Shown here in pieces: positions 8,900-17,907 of a DNA stretch of 64,000 bases (the stretch's first letter is position 1; every line of letters starts with the position of its first letter). Source of the stretch: Arsukibacterium sp. UBA5043 (lineage in GTDB: Bacteria; Pseudomonadota; Gammaproteobacteria; Enterobacterales; Alteromonadaceae); contig DIBV01000001.1 in the NCBI GenBank assembly GCA_002415085.1, forward strand, positions 310,001 to 374,000. The letters are read 5' to 3'. The position numbers were made by a program, and so were the translations under genes. Below the pieces are notes generated by a model, which worked only from the letters and a program-made list of their open reading frames with translations, had not been told where the DNA came from and searched no databases.

Positions 8900-10564
8900 T
8901 TAGTAGCCCTGCGAGTGAACGTCTCGCACGGCGCGGCCGGACGGATCGGTCATTTCTGCCATTTTGGCATCCCAGGCTAGCGCTTCCGGGGTGGAACAAG
9001 CGACTGATTTACCGCCAGGTACACAGCTAATGGCGCCTGCATGGGGAAAATGTTCCTCAAAAATCACCCGATAGTAATAGGCTTCTTTGCTATCCGGGGT
9101 ATTTACCGGAAAACGGAAGCTGGCGGTGGCCATTTGCTGGTCGCTGACTTCTTTCGCTGCATGGGCTTTCAGGCTATCTATCCAGTTATAGCCCACGCCA
9201 TCGGAGAACTGCTCTTTCTGGCGCCACAGAATCTCGTTGGGCAATAAACCATCAAACGCCTGGCGCAGAATATGCTTCTCCATTTTGCCGCCGCCACACA
9301 TTTTTGCCTGTGGGTTTAAGCGCATAGCAACGTCCATAAACTCTTTATCAAGGAACGGTACCCGGGCTTCAATACCCCAGGCCGACATGGCTTTGTTTGC
9401 CCGGTTACAATCAAACATATGCAAGCGGTCGAGCTTACGTAACGTTTCTTCATGAAACGCTTTGGCGTTGGGCGCCTTATGAAAATACAGGTAGCCGCCG
9501 AAAATCTCATCTGAGCCTTCACCCGACAGTACCATTTTAATGCCCATGGCCTTAATTTTACGGGCCATCAGGTACATTGGGGTAGAGGCACGAATCGTCG
9601 TGACATCATAGGTTTCCAGAAAGTAAATTACATCACGCAGTGAATCCAGTGCTTCCTGCACGGTAAAGTGCACCGTATGATGCACAGTACCAATAGCATC
9701 GGCGACTTTCTGGGCTGCTACTAAATCGGGCGAGCCAGGCAAGCCAACTGCAAAGGAGTGCAAGCGCGGCCACCAGGCTTCACTCTGGTCGTTATCTTCA
9801 ACCCGGCGTTTAGCATACTGCTGGGCGATAGCCGAAATAAGTGATGAATCGAGGCCGCCAGATAACAGCACGCCGTAGGGAACATCTGACATCAGGTGGG
9901 TTTTAACGCTGTGCTCCAGCGCCGCTTTTAATTCAGTTTCGCTGGCCGGGTTATCTTTAACGGCATCAAAACTTTGCCAGTCGCGGCTGTAATAGCTACG
10001 CAGCTCACCAATTTTACTATCAAAGTAGTGGCCGGGCGGAAACTCTTTAATTTGCTTACATACCGGTACCAGCGCTTTGAGTTCTGAGGCCACAAATAAC
10101 TGGCCGTTTTCATCATAGCCATAGTACAGCGGGATAATGCCGATGTGATCGCGAGCTATCAGATAGCGGCTTTGTTCGGCGTCATACAGAATAAAGGCGA
10201 ACATACCGTGCAACTTGTCCAGAAAATCGGCGCCATGTTCTAAATACAATGGCAAGATAACTTCACAATCAGATTTGGTTTTAAACGGGTAAGGGCTAGC
10301 AAGCTCCTTTTCGAGTTGCTTATGATTGTAGATCTCGCCATTCACTGCCAGAATGTGATTTCGATTATCATTTATCAGAGGTTGGGCACCATTTTCAGTA
10401 TCTACAATTGCCAGGCGCTCGTGCACCAGAATGGCATTATCGTCATTCCAAATGCCTGACCAGTCCGGGCCACGATGACGTAATAACTTAGATAACTGCA
10501 GCGCCTGCTGGCGCAACGCTTTAACATCAGTACTGATGTCAAGCACCCCAAATATCGAACACAT
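8900..10564 (-). CDS. asnB: Asparagine synthase B (glutamine-hydrolysing)
   Basis: Converts aspartate, glutamine and ATP to asparagine, glutamate, AMP and pyrophosphate in the cytosol. At 554 residues it matches E. coli AsnB in length. Cys2 of MCSIFGVLD is the class II glutamine-amidotransferase nucleophile. HRGPDWSGIW and VNGEIYNH belong to the amidotransferase domain. The C-terminal synthetase domain has the PP-loop LSGGLDSSLISAIA near residue 235 and LSGEGSDEIFGGYLYFHKAP. No truncation is seen. It is a single gene with its own terminator, and the upstream spacer holds an ERIC-like palindrome. Confidence 0.97.
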   Translation of the reverse strand: MCSIFGVLDISTDVKALRQQALQLSKLLRHRGPDWSGIWNDDNAILVHERLAIVDTENGAQPLINDNRNHILAVNGEIYNHKQLEKELASPYPFKTKSDCEVILPLYLEHGADFLDKLHGMFAFILYDAEQSRYLIARDHIGIIPLYYGYDENGQLFVASELKALVPVCKQIKEFPPGHYFDSKIGELRSYYSRDWQSFDAVKDNPASETELKAALEHSVKTHLMSDVPYGVLLSGGLDSSLISAIAQQYAKRRVEDNDQSEAWWPRLHSFAVGLPGSPDLVAAQKVADAIGTVHHTVHFTVQEALDSLRDVIYFLETYDVTTIRASTPMYLMARKIKAMGIKMVLSGEGSDEIFGGYLYFHKAPNAKAFHEETLRKLDRLHMFDCNRANKAMSAWGIEARVPFLDKEFMDVAMRLNPQAKMCGGGKMEKHILRQAFDGLLPNEILWRQKEQFSDGVGYNWIDSLKAHAAKEVSDQQMATASFRFPVNTPDSKEAYYYRVIFEEHFPHAGAISCVPGGKSVACSTPEALAWDAKMAEMTDPSGRAVRDVHSQGY

Positions 10565-10601
10565 GATAACCTCTATTAATTAATTTCGAAAAAACATTTT
10601 T

Positions 10602-10726
10602 ATACCCAAAGGATTTCGGCTTGCACGTAGGCGGCAAGGCAATTTTCCCCTTGAGCTTAGTTTTACTAAGTGATAGGGGTAAACTGGCGCAGCCAACACC
10701 CGTGCAAATTGAAAGACGAAGGGTAT
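10602..10726. repeat. ERIC-like palindromic intergenic repeat (125 bp)
   Basis: A 125-bp imperfect palindrome starting ATACCC and ending GGGTAT. Inside it, ACTAAGTGATAGGGGTAAAC and GCGCAGCCAAC follow the layout of the enterobacterial ERIC/IRU consensus (AAGTAAGTGACTGGGGTGAG, then GCGCAGCCAACGC), and the CTTAG/CTAAG core is flanked by TTCCCC and AGGGG blocks as in ERIC. The terminal arms TTGCACG and CGTGCAA pair. The known element is about 126 bp and non-coding. It lies 37 bp upstream of asnB, between divergent genes. The match is from memory of the consensus, not from an alignment. Confidence 0.75.
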
Positions 10727-10859
10727 TTTTGGCAGTATGTACGTCTAAACGTACCCCTTGAATGTGCCATGCCAGTATAAAATTGCAAGCGCTTTTTCGC
10801 GCTTTATCTAAGTAATTCGCGCTGAGAACGTTCAGTCGCAGCAACAGAAAACAGCGTTT

Positions 10860-11681
10860 ATGCAAAAAACCGTTATAAAAAATCGCTTTATGCCGCCGGC
10901 TGCCTGGAGTTCGCAGCTATTGAGAGCAAGCCCTTTATTTAGCGATTTGTGCCAATCCTTTGCTATATCGCAGTTAACAGACTGGCCGGATATCGGCTGG
11001 CTTAATCACTGTGCAATGCAAGCCCCGGTGCAATTTGTTGATAACGACGAGCTCGCTGCTGATGGTCGTTACTATGAAGAGTATATTTATGCCACGAAAA
11101 GTGTGCCAACACGCAAAGATAACTGGCACGACTTTTTTGGTGCACTGATCTGGTGTTTATTTCCCCAAACCAAAGCGTTGTTAAACCGGCTGCATATCAG
11201 CGAAATTAACCAGCATGGCCAGAAACAGCGTACTAAGCTGCGCAACAAGCTGACACTGTTTGATGAGTGCGGGGTGCTAATATGCCTGGAACCAGCGGCA
11301 GCAGTGCATGCAACACTGCTGCGCAACCATCAGTGGCAGCAAAGCTTTGTCGACAGGCGTGCTGATTGGTGGCAAAGCATCAGGCCGGTTATTTTTGGCC
11401 ATGCCATCTATGAAATGGCCACTGCTCCGTTTCTTGGGTTAACAGCTAAGACGCTGTTTATAGAGGTGCCAGCAGGTTTTAGCCAATGGTCGTTGGCCAG
11501 TACTTATGCCTATCTGGACAAAGAGCTGCTAACCCAAATAACAAAAGGTGTTTTACAAAATCCGGCCCAATTAACGCCTTTGCCTTTATTAGGCGTGCCG
11601 CTTTGGTATGCGGCCAATCAAGAGCCGCAGTTTTATACTAACGAGGATTATTTTCGTCCAACAAGGCAGCCTGCAGGTTAG
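10860..11681 (+). CDS. DUF3025 domain protein
   Basis: 273 residues, soluble, with no signal peptide. The family signature is visible as NWHDFFGALIWCLFP near residue 90, followed by a region with KLRNKLTLFDECGVL, then WWQSIRPVIFGHAIYEMA and the C-terminal LPLLGVPLWYAANQEPQFY. Function of DUF3025 is unknown. The start at 10860 lacks a clear ribosome-binding site; the next ATG at 10890 is equally weak, so the exact N-terminus is uncertain. The gene converges on the DUF4892/OmpA gene and overlaps its last codons by four bases. Confidence 0.75.
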   Translation: MQKTVIKNRFMPPAAWSSQLLRASPLFSDLCQSFAISQLTDWPDIGWLNHCAMQAPVQFVDNDELAADGRYYEEYIYATKSVPTRKDNWHDFFGALIWCLFPQTKALLNRLHISEINQHGQKQRTKLRNKLTLFDECGVLICLEPAAAVHATLLRNHQWQQSFVDRRADWWQSIRPVIFGHAIYEMATAPFLGLTAKTLFIEVPAGFSQWSLASTYAYLDKELLTQITKGVLQNPAQLTPLPLLGVPLWYAANQEPQFYTNEDYFRPTRQPAG

Positions 11682-13177
11682 CGCAAAACCAGCTCTACCC
11701 GCCGGTTGGCGGCTTTACCATCATTGCTACCATTGTGTCGTTGAGGCGACATAGCGCCAACTCCTTCACCCAATAGCCTGTCGGCTTTAATACCTTGCTT
11801 AATCAGCGCCTGCAAAATACTGTCGGCGCGGGCTTTTGATAACTGCATATTGTGGCTGTGGCTGCCGCTGTTATCGGTATGGCCTACTACGTAAAAGGTT
11901 TGTGCAGGGTGTTGGGTAAGGTACGCCGTTATAACGTCTATTGAACCAGCAGATTCAGGTAACAGGGTGGCACTGTCGCTGGCAAAATGTAAACCATGTA
12001 GCACTACCTTGCCGCTGCGGCTAAGCTCATTTTGCAGATAATCGGCATCAATACTCACCCGGTTGGACTGCATGCTGCTTAGCTCAACAATATCATGCGC
12101 AATATCTACATAGGCATATTCACTGTGTTTCTTTACATAAATGGACAGATAAATATCCTGCTCATTCACTTTTTTATAAGCGGTAAGCATACGATAATCG
12201 TTACGGGCATAAGTGCTGTTGCTTAAATAGCCTTTAAAGCGACTTCTATCGGGGTTGCCCTTCCATAATTGCTTACGCTGCTCGTTACCACAGCTTTGCT
12301 GCTCACAACTAAACAGTATGCTAAAGCCCGCTTGTTGCAGCGCTTGCTGATAATTTCGAAACACCTGCAAGGTCGACTGATCTTTACTGGCTTCGTAATG
12401 CAACAGGGTAGATTTACCTGCCAGCTTTAAATGCGGCACGTTTTTATCGTCATCGGCAATGCCGGTTGGCAGCAGCACTTCGGTGTACTCTGACTCAAAA
12501 CGTTCAGTTAATCTGGCACCCTGATAGCGGGATATAAGCGGATGATCGCCACCTGAGGCTTTATCGGGCCCTAAGTCGGCAGAAGCCGGACTGTTACCTG
12601 GCGCAGTGGTTATAGCATCTGCGGTAATATTAACCAGCCCCAATGGCAATTGCTGCGGCTCGGTTATAATCTGGCCCACCGCAGTGGTATCCCCGGTATC
12701 TTCCTGAATTAGCCATTGGATATAAGTAGGGTGTTGCTTTGGCCCCACCTTTGCCAGGATATAGTAATGCTCACTGCGGTAGCGGGAGAAATTGTCCAGT
12801 TCAGAGAACACATCATCAGGCCAGTGTGCCCCCCCAATTAACTTTTTCGAGAACCCCTGGCCGCAATCTGAGCGACACAGCAGTAACAGTTCGCCATTCA
12901 GGCGTTTAACTACGTCAAGGTAGTTCTCCGCAATTTGTAGTGCGGAGTCCTGGCCCTCAACCCGATAAATATGCCCGGTTTGTTTACCTACCACGCTAAA
13001 CGCATCAAACTGCTCACCCTTAACAAGCTTTGCTCGTGGGATCAGCACTTCAGCATAATTGCTAATAGCCTGACGCTTTATGGTGGCATTGGGGTAGGCG
13101 GCTACCAGCGGGTGGTCGGTTTCAGCGAAAACCACAAAGCTGCTCAGATAGAACAAAATCGTTATTACGTAGCGCAT
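11678..13177 (-). CDS. DUF4892/OmpA-domain envelope protein with duplicated N-terminal module
   Basis: 499 residues with a signal peptide (MRYVITILFYLSSFVVFAET). Two related modules follow: one starts DHPLVAAYPNATI near residue 20, the other DHPLISRYQGARL near residue 218, each continuing into an EVLIP/EVLLP strand and a later Cys pair. The C-terminus is an OmpA-type peptidoglycan-binding domain, with LHFASDSATLLPESAGSID near residue 395, VGHTDNSG and ANRRVEL. It is probably periplasmic, anchoring an envelope function to the cell wall; the DUF4892 role is unknown. The ATG at 13177 is preceded by AAAGGAATGAC; the upstream TTG is less likely. Confidence 0.78.
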   Translation of the reverse strand: MRYVITILFYLSSFVVFAETDHPLVAAYPNATIKRQAISNYAEVLIPRAKLVKGEQFDAFSVVGKQTGHIYRVEGQDSALQIAENYLDVVKRLNGELLLLCRSDCGQGFSKKLIGGAHWPDDVFSELDNFSRYRSEHYYILAKVGPKQHPTYIQWLIQEDTGDTTAVGQIITEPQQLPLGLVNITADAITTAPGNSPASADLGPDKASGGDHPLISRYQGARLTERFESEYTEVLLPTGIADDDKNVPHLKLAGKSTLLHYEASKDQSTLQVFRNYQQALQQAGFSILFSCEQQSCGNEQRKQLWKGNPDRSRFKGYLSNSTYARNDYRMLTAYKKVNEQDIYLSIYVKKHSEYAYVDIAHDIVELSSMQSNRVSIDADYLQNELSRSGKVVLHGLHFASDSATLLPESAGSIDVITAYLTQHPAQTFYVVGHTDNSGSHSHNMQLSKARADSILQALIKQGIKADRLLGEGVGAMSPQRHNGSNDGKAANRRVELVLR

Positions 13178-13614
13178 GTCATTCCTTTTGCAACGCAACG
13201 CTCAACATACTCAAGCTATACGTTGATGCTGTTACATTGATGCTATATAAGATGGGATTGTGATATTGGTGTTTAAAGTAATGAAAGTGATGATAACGTA
13301 ATTGATATTTCAGGTAAATAAATGAGTTGCTTAATATGACTGGTTGTTTAGTAGCATTGTTTGTCATACCGTATAACACCTATGAATTTATTACAGATGC
13401 TTACAGTTTTTTTAACCAAAAAGCGCAGTGACAAATTGCTAACAGTGGGTGACTTCTTGATAATCAACACCTGACTCCAAAGCCAACTTTCACGGTAGCC
13501 GATTGGTGGGCTGCAAATGTGTATGACGGTGTCTACCTGAATATAGGGTAGTTCCGGATGCTAAGTATAAGAAAATTAACAGCAAAAAAACCAAGCAACG
13601 ATTAGGAAGCTTAC
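13178..13614. other. 437-bp intergenic region between divergent genes
   Basis: AT-rich, with no credible open frame on either strand. A possible plus-strand promoter for natAB reads TTGCTA (13436-13441), 17 bases, GATAAT (13459-13464), about 150 bp before natA; such matches arise by chance, so this is weak. No repeat or terminator stands out. Confidence 0.35.
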
Positions 13615-14412
13615 ATGATAGAAATAAAAGGGTTAGCTAAGGCGTTTGCGATTAGCAAAGGCAATAAATTATCGGATACCGAAAAGCAGGATGTGCGATA
13701 CAGCGAAAAAGCCTTCCATTCGGTACGGGATGTCAGTTTTACTTGCGGCAATGGCGAAGTATTAGGGTTGCTGGGCCCTAATGGCGCCGGCAAAACCACT
13801 ACCTTACGGATGTTATCTACTGCACTGAAACAAGACAGTGGCTCGGTATTTATTAACGACATTGACGTACTGCAAAAGCCGATTCAGGCCCGCAAGGAAA
13901 TTGGTTTTTTATCTGCTGATACCGGCCTGTATGGCAAACTAACTGCCTTTGAAAATGTCGCTTATTTTGCCCGGTTACATGGGATGAAAGATTCGGCTAT
14001 AAAAACCCGGATTGATGAGCTATTCAGTATGCTCGATATGCATACCTTTGCTAATAGGCGGGTTGATACCATGTCAACCGGTATGAAACAGAAAACCGCG
14101 ATTGCCCGCGCGGTGGTGCACTCACCGAAAGTGGTTATTCTGGATGAGCCGACCACGGGTTTAGATATTATGACAGTACAGACGGTGCTGGATTTTATAA
14201 AATCATTAAAAGCACAGGGCACGCCGGTGATTTTCTCTACCCACCATCTGGATGAAGTCGGGGCCTTGTGTGACAGAGTAGTGGTGATAGACAAAGGCGT
14301 CAGCAGCTTTTCCGGCAGCCTCGCCGAATTTAAACAACTGACACCGGATGGTGATTTACGTCAGGCGTTTTTAGCCATTATTGCTAATCAAGCACAGCAG
14401 GGAGCAGCCTAA
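13615..14412 (+). CDS. natA: ABC transporter ATP-binding subunit, NatA type
   Basis: 265-residue cytosolic ATPase that powers the membrane subunit encoded next. Walker A is GPNGAGKTT near residue 59. The signature is MSTGMKQKTAIARA, with STGM in place of LSGG, as usual in NatA-like sodium or drug exporters. Walker B and D-loop are VVILDEPTTGLD, and the switch histidine lies in STHHLDEV. AGGAAG precedes the ATG by six bases. One base separates it from the permease gene, so the two are translationally linked. NatAB exports Na+ in Bacillus; the substrate here is not shown. Confidence 0.88.
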   Translation: MIEIKGLAKAFAISKGNKLSDTEKQDVRYSEKAFHSVRDVSFTCGNGEVLGLLGPNGAGKTTTLRMLSTALKQDSGSVFINDIDVLQKPIQARKEIGFLSADTGLYGKLTAFENVAYFARLHGMKDSAIKTRIDELFSMLDMHTFANRRVDTMSTGMKQKTAIARAVVHSPKVVILDEPTTGLDIMTVQTVLDFIKSLKAQGTPVIFSTHHLDEVGALCDRVVVIDKGVSSFSGSLAEFKQLTPDGDLRQAFLAIIANQAQQGAA

Positions 14413-14413
14413 T

Positions 14414-15616
14414 ATGTGGCAGGTTTACTTTAAAGAATTAACCGAATTACTGCGCGATAAAAAAACCCTTATTTTTGTTATTTTACTGCCTATTCTTATT
14501 TTTCCAGTGCTGTTTGGTATTGTTGGTTTGGTGATGGCAACCACCACCAGTAAAGCAATGGAAGAGCAGCATCGCTATGTGATTATTAATGAGCAACAGG
14601 CACCGCAGTTTGCAGAGGCTTTGTTCTACCATAAGAACTTTAAAAAAGTGGAGACAACATTAAACAGTGAACAAGAGCTGGTAGCGGCTATCCGCAATGA
14701 TGAGTTTGACGTGGCGCTGGTTATTCCGGCCGACTTTGCCAGCCGCAAAGCCGCGGTGCAGCAAACCGAATGGCAATTGATTTATAACCGCTCGTCGCAA
14801 CTGGACTTTATGTACAACTATTTTGACGAGATGCTGAAAACGTATACCGAGGAGTTGCAGCGGGGCACCCTGAGCCAGTTGGGTGTTGATCCGGCTAACC
14901 TGACGGCGATTTTGAAGCCGGTTGAACTCACCCGGGTTAATACCGCAGAGCAGCGGGAAAATATTGGTGAGAGTATGGGCGCCATTTTAGCCTATGCCCT
15001 GGTATTATTGTGTTTAAGTGGGGCTATGTATCCGGCAGTGGATATGGGCGCTGGCGAAAAAGAACGTGGCACCTTAGAAACCCTGTTAATTTGTCCGGTC
15101 AGCCGCACTGCTATTGTGTTGGGTAAGTTTTTAACCGTGTTGACAACTGCCCTGATGACGGCACTGATAACTGTGGTCAGTTTGGGGGTATGGGGCGGTA
15201 TCATCAGTGCCTTTGCTGATTTGTCGAAAGTATCTGAAGCGCTGGCCAGTATTACTATAGTTGATCTGATGCTGATGTTCTCTTTATTGTTGCCTACAGC
15301 TGCTATTTTTGCTGCATTGTTGCTGGCTATCTCTATCTACGCCCGTACTTTTAAAGAAGCGCAGAATTATATGAGCCCGCTGACAATATTAGTGATTGTG
15401 CCGTTAATGATAGCAATGGCACCGGGTATGGAGCTGGACGTTACTACTGCTCTGATACCACTTACCAATATCGCGCTGGCGATAAAAGAGTTGCTTAAAG
15501 GTACCGCAGATTATGGTTTGCTGGCACTGATCTTTGCCTCAACCACCGCATTGGCAGGAGCACTGATTGCTTTTTGTGTGCACTGGTTCCAGCAGGAAAA
15601 AGTGCTGTTTCGCTAG
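14414..15616 (+). CDS. natB: ABC-2 type permease, NatB type
   Basis: 400 residues. One N-terminal membrane helix (IFVILLPILIFPVLFGIVGL) is followed by a large extracytoplasmic domain to about residue 180, then five or so membrane segments, the ABC-2 layout. MGAGEKERGTLETLLICPVS is the cytoplasmic coupling motif typical of NatB-like permeases. I used the ATG at 14414 rather than the longer frame from 14381, because it directly follows the natA stop and AGGGAG lies upstream. It works with the NatA ATPase as an exporter. Confidence 0.88.
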   Translation: MWQVYFKELTELLRDKKTLIFVILLPILIFPVLFGIVGLVMATTTSKAMEEQHRYVIINEQQAPQFAEALFYHKNFKKVETTLNSEQELVAAIRNDEFDVALVIPADFASRKAAVQQTEWQLIYNRSSQLDFMYNYFDEMLKTYTEELQRGTLSQLGVDPANLTAILKPVELTRVNTAEQRENIGESMGAILAYALVLLCLSGAMYPAVDMGAGEKERGTLETLLICPVSRTAIVLGKFLTVLTTALMTALITVVSLGVWGGIISAFADLSKVSEALASITIVDLMLMFSLLLPTAAIFAALLLAISIYARTFKEAQNYMSPLTILVIVPLMIAMAPGMELDVTTALIPLTNIALAIKELLKGTADYGLLALIFASTTALAGALIAFCVHWFQQEKVLFR

Positions 15617-15632
15617 TCAAAGTTGATAGAAT

Positions 15633-15651
15633 GGTATTGATAACAATTCGC
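15633..15651. promoter_or_regulatory. Possible Fur box upstream of bfd
   Basis: GGTATTGATAACAATTCGC matches the 19-base Fur consensus (GATAATGATAATCATTATC) at 13 positions. It lies 45 bp before the bfd start codon, and bfd is commonly iron-regulated. Chance similarity cannot be excluded. Confidence 0.33.
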
Positions 15652-15695
15652 AGTTAGATTAATATGGCGCTGTCTTGATAGAAAAGGGCAGCGCC

Positions 15696-15902
15696 ATGTA
15701 CGTATGTTTATGCAAAGCAGTGTCAGATAAAGCCATAAAGCAAAATATTGCCAGTGGAGCCTGTACGATGCGTGATCTGAAAACTAATCTTGGTGTTGGC
15801 AGTCAGTGTGGTAAATGTGTATCTCAGGCCAGTACTATTTTGCACAACGAACTGGTTAAACAATGCCGTGATATCAATGATCTGGCAAAACCTGCTGCCT
15901 GA
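15696..15902 (+). CDS. bfd: Bacterioferritin-associated ferredoxin
   Basis: 68-residue [2Fe-2S] protein that docks on bacterioferritin and delivers electrons to release stored iron. The four ligand cysteines are Cys4 and Cys6 (YVCLC) and Cys38 and Cys41 (QCGKC), the spacing of the Bfd family. The ATG at 15696 has AAGGG eight bases upstream; the upstream TTG extension MIEKGSA is not used in the family. No bacterioferritin gene is adjacent. A weak Fur-like site lies upstream. Confidence 0.9.
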   Translation: MYVCLCKAVSDKAIKQNIASGACTMRDLKTNLGVGSQCGKCVSQASTILHNELVKQCRDINDLAKPAA

Positions 15903-16078
15903 GCATCAGCATAGTTCCGAATAAGTCTACCGCCGCTGCCACTGCGGGCAAATAAATCCTTAGTTTTAAATCTGTTCAGTTCTGTTTTCTTACCATTGAC
16001 GCCATAATACCGGCTTAACGATAGGCTAAGCTTAGTGATTAACTGTTAAGCTCTGAGAGCATTAGTAATGGAGATAAT

Positions 16079-16969
16079 ATGGATAAAATAAAACAGGTCG
16101 CCATTGTTGGCGGTGTCCACGGTAATGAATTCTCCGGTATTTATTTAGTTAAACAGTACCAGGCCAGACCTGAACTGATTAACAGAGCCAGCTTTGAGTC
16201 TCGTTGTATATGGGCAAATCCTGAGGCGCATTATGCTAATAAACGTTATTTACACAGTGACTTAAATCGTCAGTTTAAAAATGTTGATCTGGCCAACCCG
16301 ACACTAAGCAATTATGAGCAAAGCCGGGCTAAAGTGCTCAATGCTGAACTGGGTCCTAAAGGTGCAGCAAAAACCGACTTGCTGATCGACTTACACAATA
16401 CCACCAGCAATATGGGCGCGTGTTTAATTCTGACCCAGGCCGGGCCTTTTTATAATCAATTAGCGGCTTATGTCAAAATGGTGATGCCAGAAGCGATAAT
16501 TTCCCGGGATGAAGACCACTTTGATGCAGCAGATCACGCTTTAATGTGTACTCTTGGCCGTTATGGGGTGTTAGTGGAAGTTGGGCCGCAGCCTCAATCA
16601 GTATTGCGTCACGATATATTAGATCTGATGGACAGAATGACCCGTCATATCCTGGATTTTGTGGAATTGTATAATACCGGTAAGCTGCGATCTTTGCCTA
16701 AAAAAACGGAAGCGTTTCGGTATCTGTATAGTATTAAACTGCCGATGAATGAACAGGGTGAGCGGCTTGGTATGGTCCACCAAAATGTGCAGGACAAAGA
16801 CTATCAGCCAATTAACCCCGGCGACCCAATTTTTATGTTATTTGATGGTACGGAAGTGTATTACGAGGGTGAGCAAACGGTATATCCGACCTTTATCAAC
16901 GAGGCGGCTTACTATGATAATAATCTGGCAATGTCGTTAAATGAAAAAGTTGTGATTACTCTGGATTAA
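16079..16969 (+). CDS. Aspartoacylase / N-acyl-aromatic-amino-acid amidohydrolase
   Basis: Zinc-dependent hydrolase of the AstE/AspA superfamily that removes acyl groups from N-acyl amino acids. 296 residues. The zinc motif HGNE is at residues 14-17 (VGGVHGNEFSG), the third ligand lies in DLHNTTSNMG near residue 105, and HSDLNRQF is the substrate-binding Asn-Arg pair. The C-terminal beta-domain contains NPGDPIFMLFDGTEVYYEG. GGAGATAAT precedes the ATG. It is a single-gene unit between bfd and a binding protein; the preferred acyl-amino acid cannot be told from sequence. Confidence 0.87.
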   Translation: MDKIKQVAIVGGVHGNEFSGIYLVKQYQARPELINRASFESRCIWANPEAHYANKRYLHSDLNRQFKNVDLANPTLSNYEQSRAKVLNAELGPKGAAKTDLLIDLHNTTSNMGACLILTQAGPFYNQLAAYVKMVMPEAIISRDEDHFDAADHALMCTLGRYGVLVEVGPQPQSVLRHDILDLMDRMTRHILDFVELYNTGKLRSLPKKTEAFRYLYSIKLPMNEQGERLGMVHQNVQDKDYQPINPGDPIFMLFDGTEVYYEGEQTVYPTFINEAAYYDNNLAMSLNEKVVITLD

Positions 16970-17056
16970 TAAATCTGGCGCTACGTTTTATTCTTAGATC
17001 ATTTGTGTTATTAATTTGCTACATATTTATTGGCATAGCAAGCTGGAGTCGTTGGC

Positions 17057-17881
17057 ATGCAAAAGTTTGTACTTAGTGTCATGCATGCAGCAATTTGTCT
17101 GTTTTGCAGTAGTGTGGTTCTGGCGGTGCCAATACAGAGAGAGCCACCGGTTTTAAGGCTTTATACTGAACACAGTCCGCCCGGCGAGTATCTTGATGCC
17201 AGCGGCAACGTTAGCGGCGCAACGGTGCAGCTGATAAAGTTGCTGCTAAGCCGGTTGGACCAGCCTGCCACTATTGAGTTGTTGCCCTGGGCCAGGGCAT
17301 TCGAGCGGGCAAAGCTGCAGAGCAATAGTGGTGTATTTGAAACCGTGCGCAATGCTGAACGCGAAGCAGATTTTAAGTGGGTTGGGCCACTGAAGATGCA
17401 TGCGATTGGCTTATATGGTCGCAGTGATGTTTTTAAAAGCGGCAATCCCATCCTGGGGGCAAGTAACAGATATCTTGCTTGCGAGTACCGGCAATCAGTT
17501 CATGTTAATGCATTAAAAAGACTTGGCTTTATTGAAGGACACAACCTCATCTTAACGGTAAATCACGGCGATTGCTTTACGTTACTGCTTAAAGGAAGAG
17601 TGCAACTGGTGGTGCTGAATGAAGCTGGCGCTGCCGAGCGTCAGTTGCAAATGCAACAGGCTGGGCATCAACTGGTAAAGTTGCGGCCGCTCAGTCAGGT
17701 GAGGTTGTATCTGGCGTTCTCACTGGATATCGATGACGCCACTATTGGCCGCTGGCAACAGGTGCTGGAACAAAGCTACCTTGACGGCAGTATGCGGGCG
17801 CTGTATCAGGGGGTTTATCCCGAACAAATGATTAGCCGCTTAGAACAATTCGCCAGTGAGGGAGATACTCAGTTGCAGTAA
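17057..17881 (+). CDS. Periplasmic solute-binding protein, SBP_bac_3-like
   Basis: 274 residues with a signal peptide cleaved after about residue 23 (CLFCSSVVLA). The mature part has the two-lobe pattern of amino-acid-type binding proteins: LRLYTEHSPPGEYLDASG at the start, a GATVQLIKLLLSRL helix, LLPWARAFERA, then the second lobe from about residue 135. No transporter genes are adjacent, as often seen for orphan proteins of this type in Alteromonadales; the ligand is unknown. The last two codons form one arm of a hairpin shared with the convergent GNAT gene. Confidence 0.78.
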   Translation: MQKFVLSVMHAAICLFCSSVVLAVPIQREPPVLRLYTEHSPPGEYLDASGNVSGATVQLIKLLLSRLDQPATIELLPWARAFERAKLQSNSGVFETVRNAEREADFKWVGPLKMHAIGLYGRSDVFKSGNPILGASNRYLACEYRQSVHVNALKRLGFIEGHNLILTVNHGDCFTLLLKGRVQLVVLNEAGAAERQLQMQQAGHQLVKLRPLSQVRLYLAFSLDIDDATIGRWQQVLEQSYLDGSMRALYQGVYPEQMISRLEQFASEGDTQLQ

Positions 17882-17895
17882 GCATTACTGCAACT
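17871..17895. terminator. Bidirectional hairpin between convergent genes
   Basis: AGTTGCAGTAA (17871-17881) and TTACTGCAACT (17885-17895) form a perfect 11-bp stem with a three-base loop, overlapping the stop of the binding-protein gene. It has no strong T-run, but its place between convergent genes suggests termination in both directions. Confidence 0.55.
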
Positions 17896-17907
17896 GGGGC
17901 AAATTGG

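Noticed and set aside
10739-10804. Small hairpins (GTACGT/ACGTAC and AAGCGC/GCGCTT) between the ERIC-like element and DUF3025
   Set aside because: Short stems without T-runs; could be operators or chance, not enough to call.
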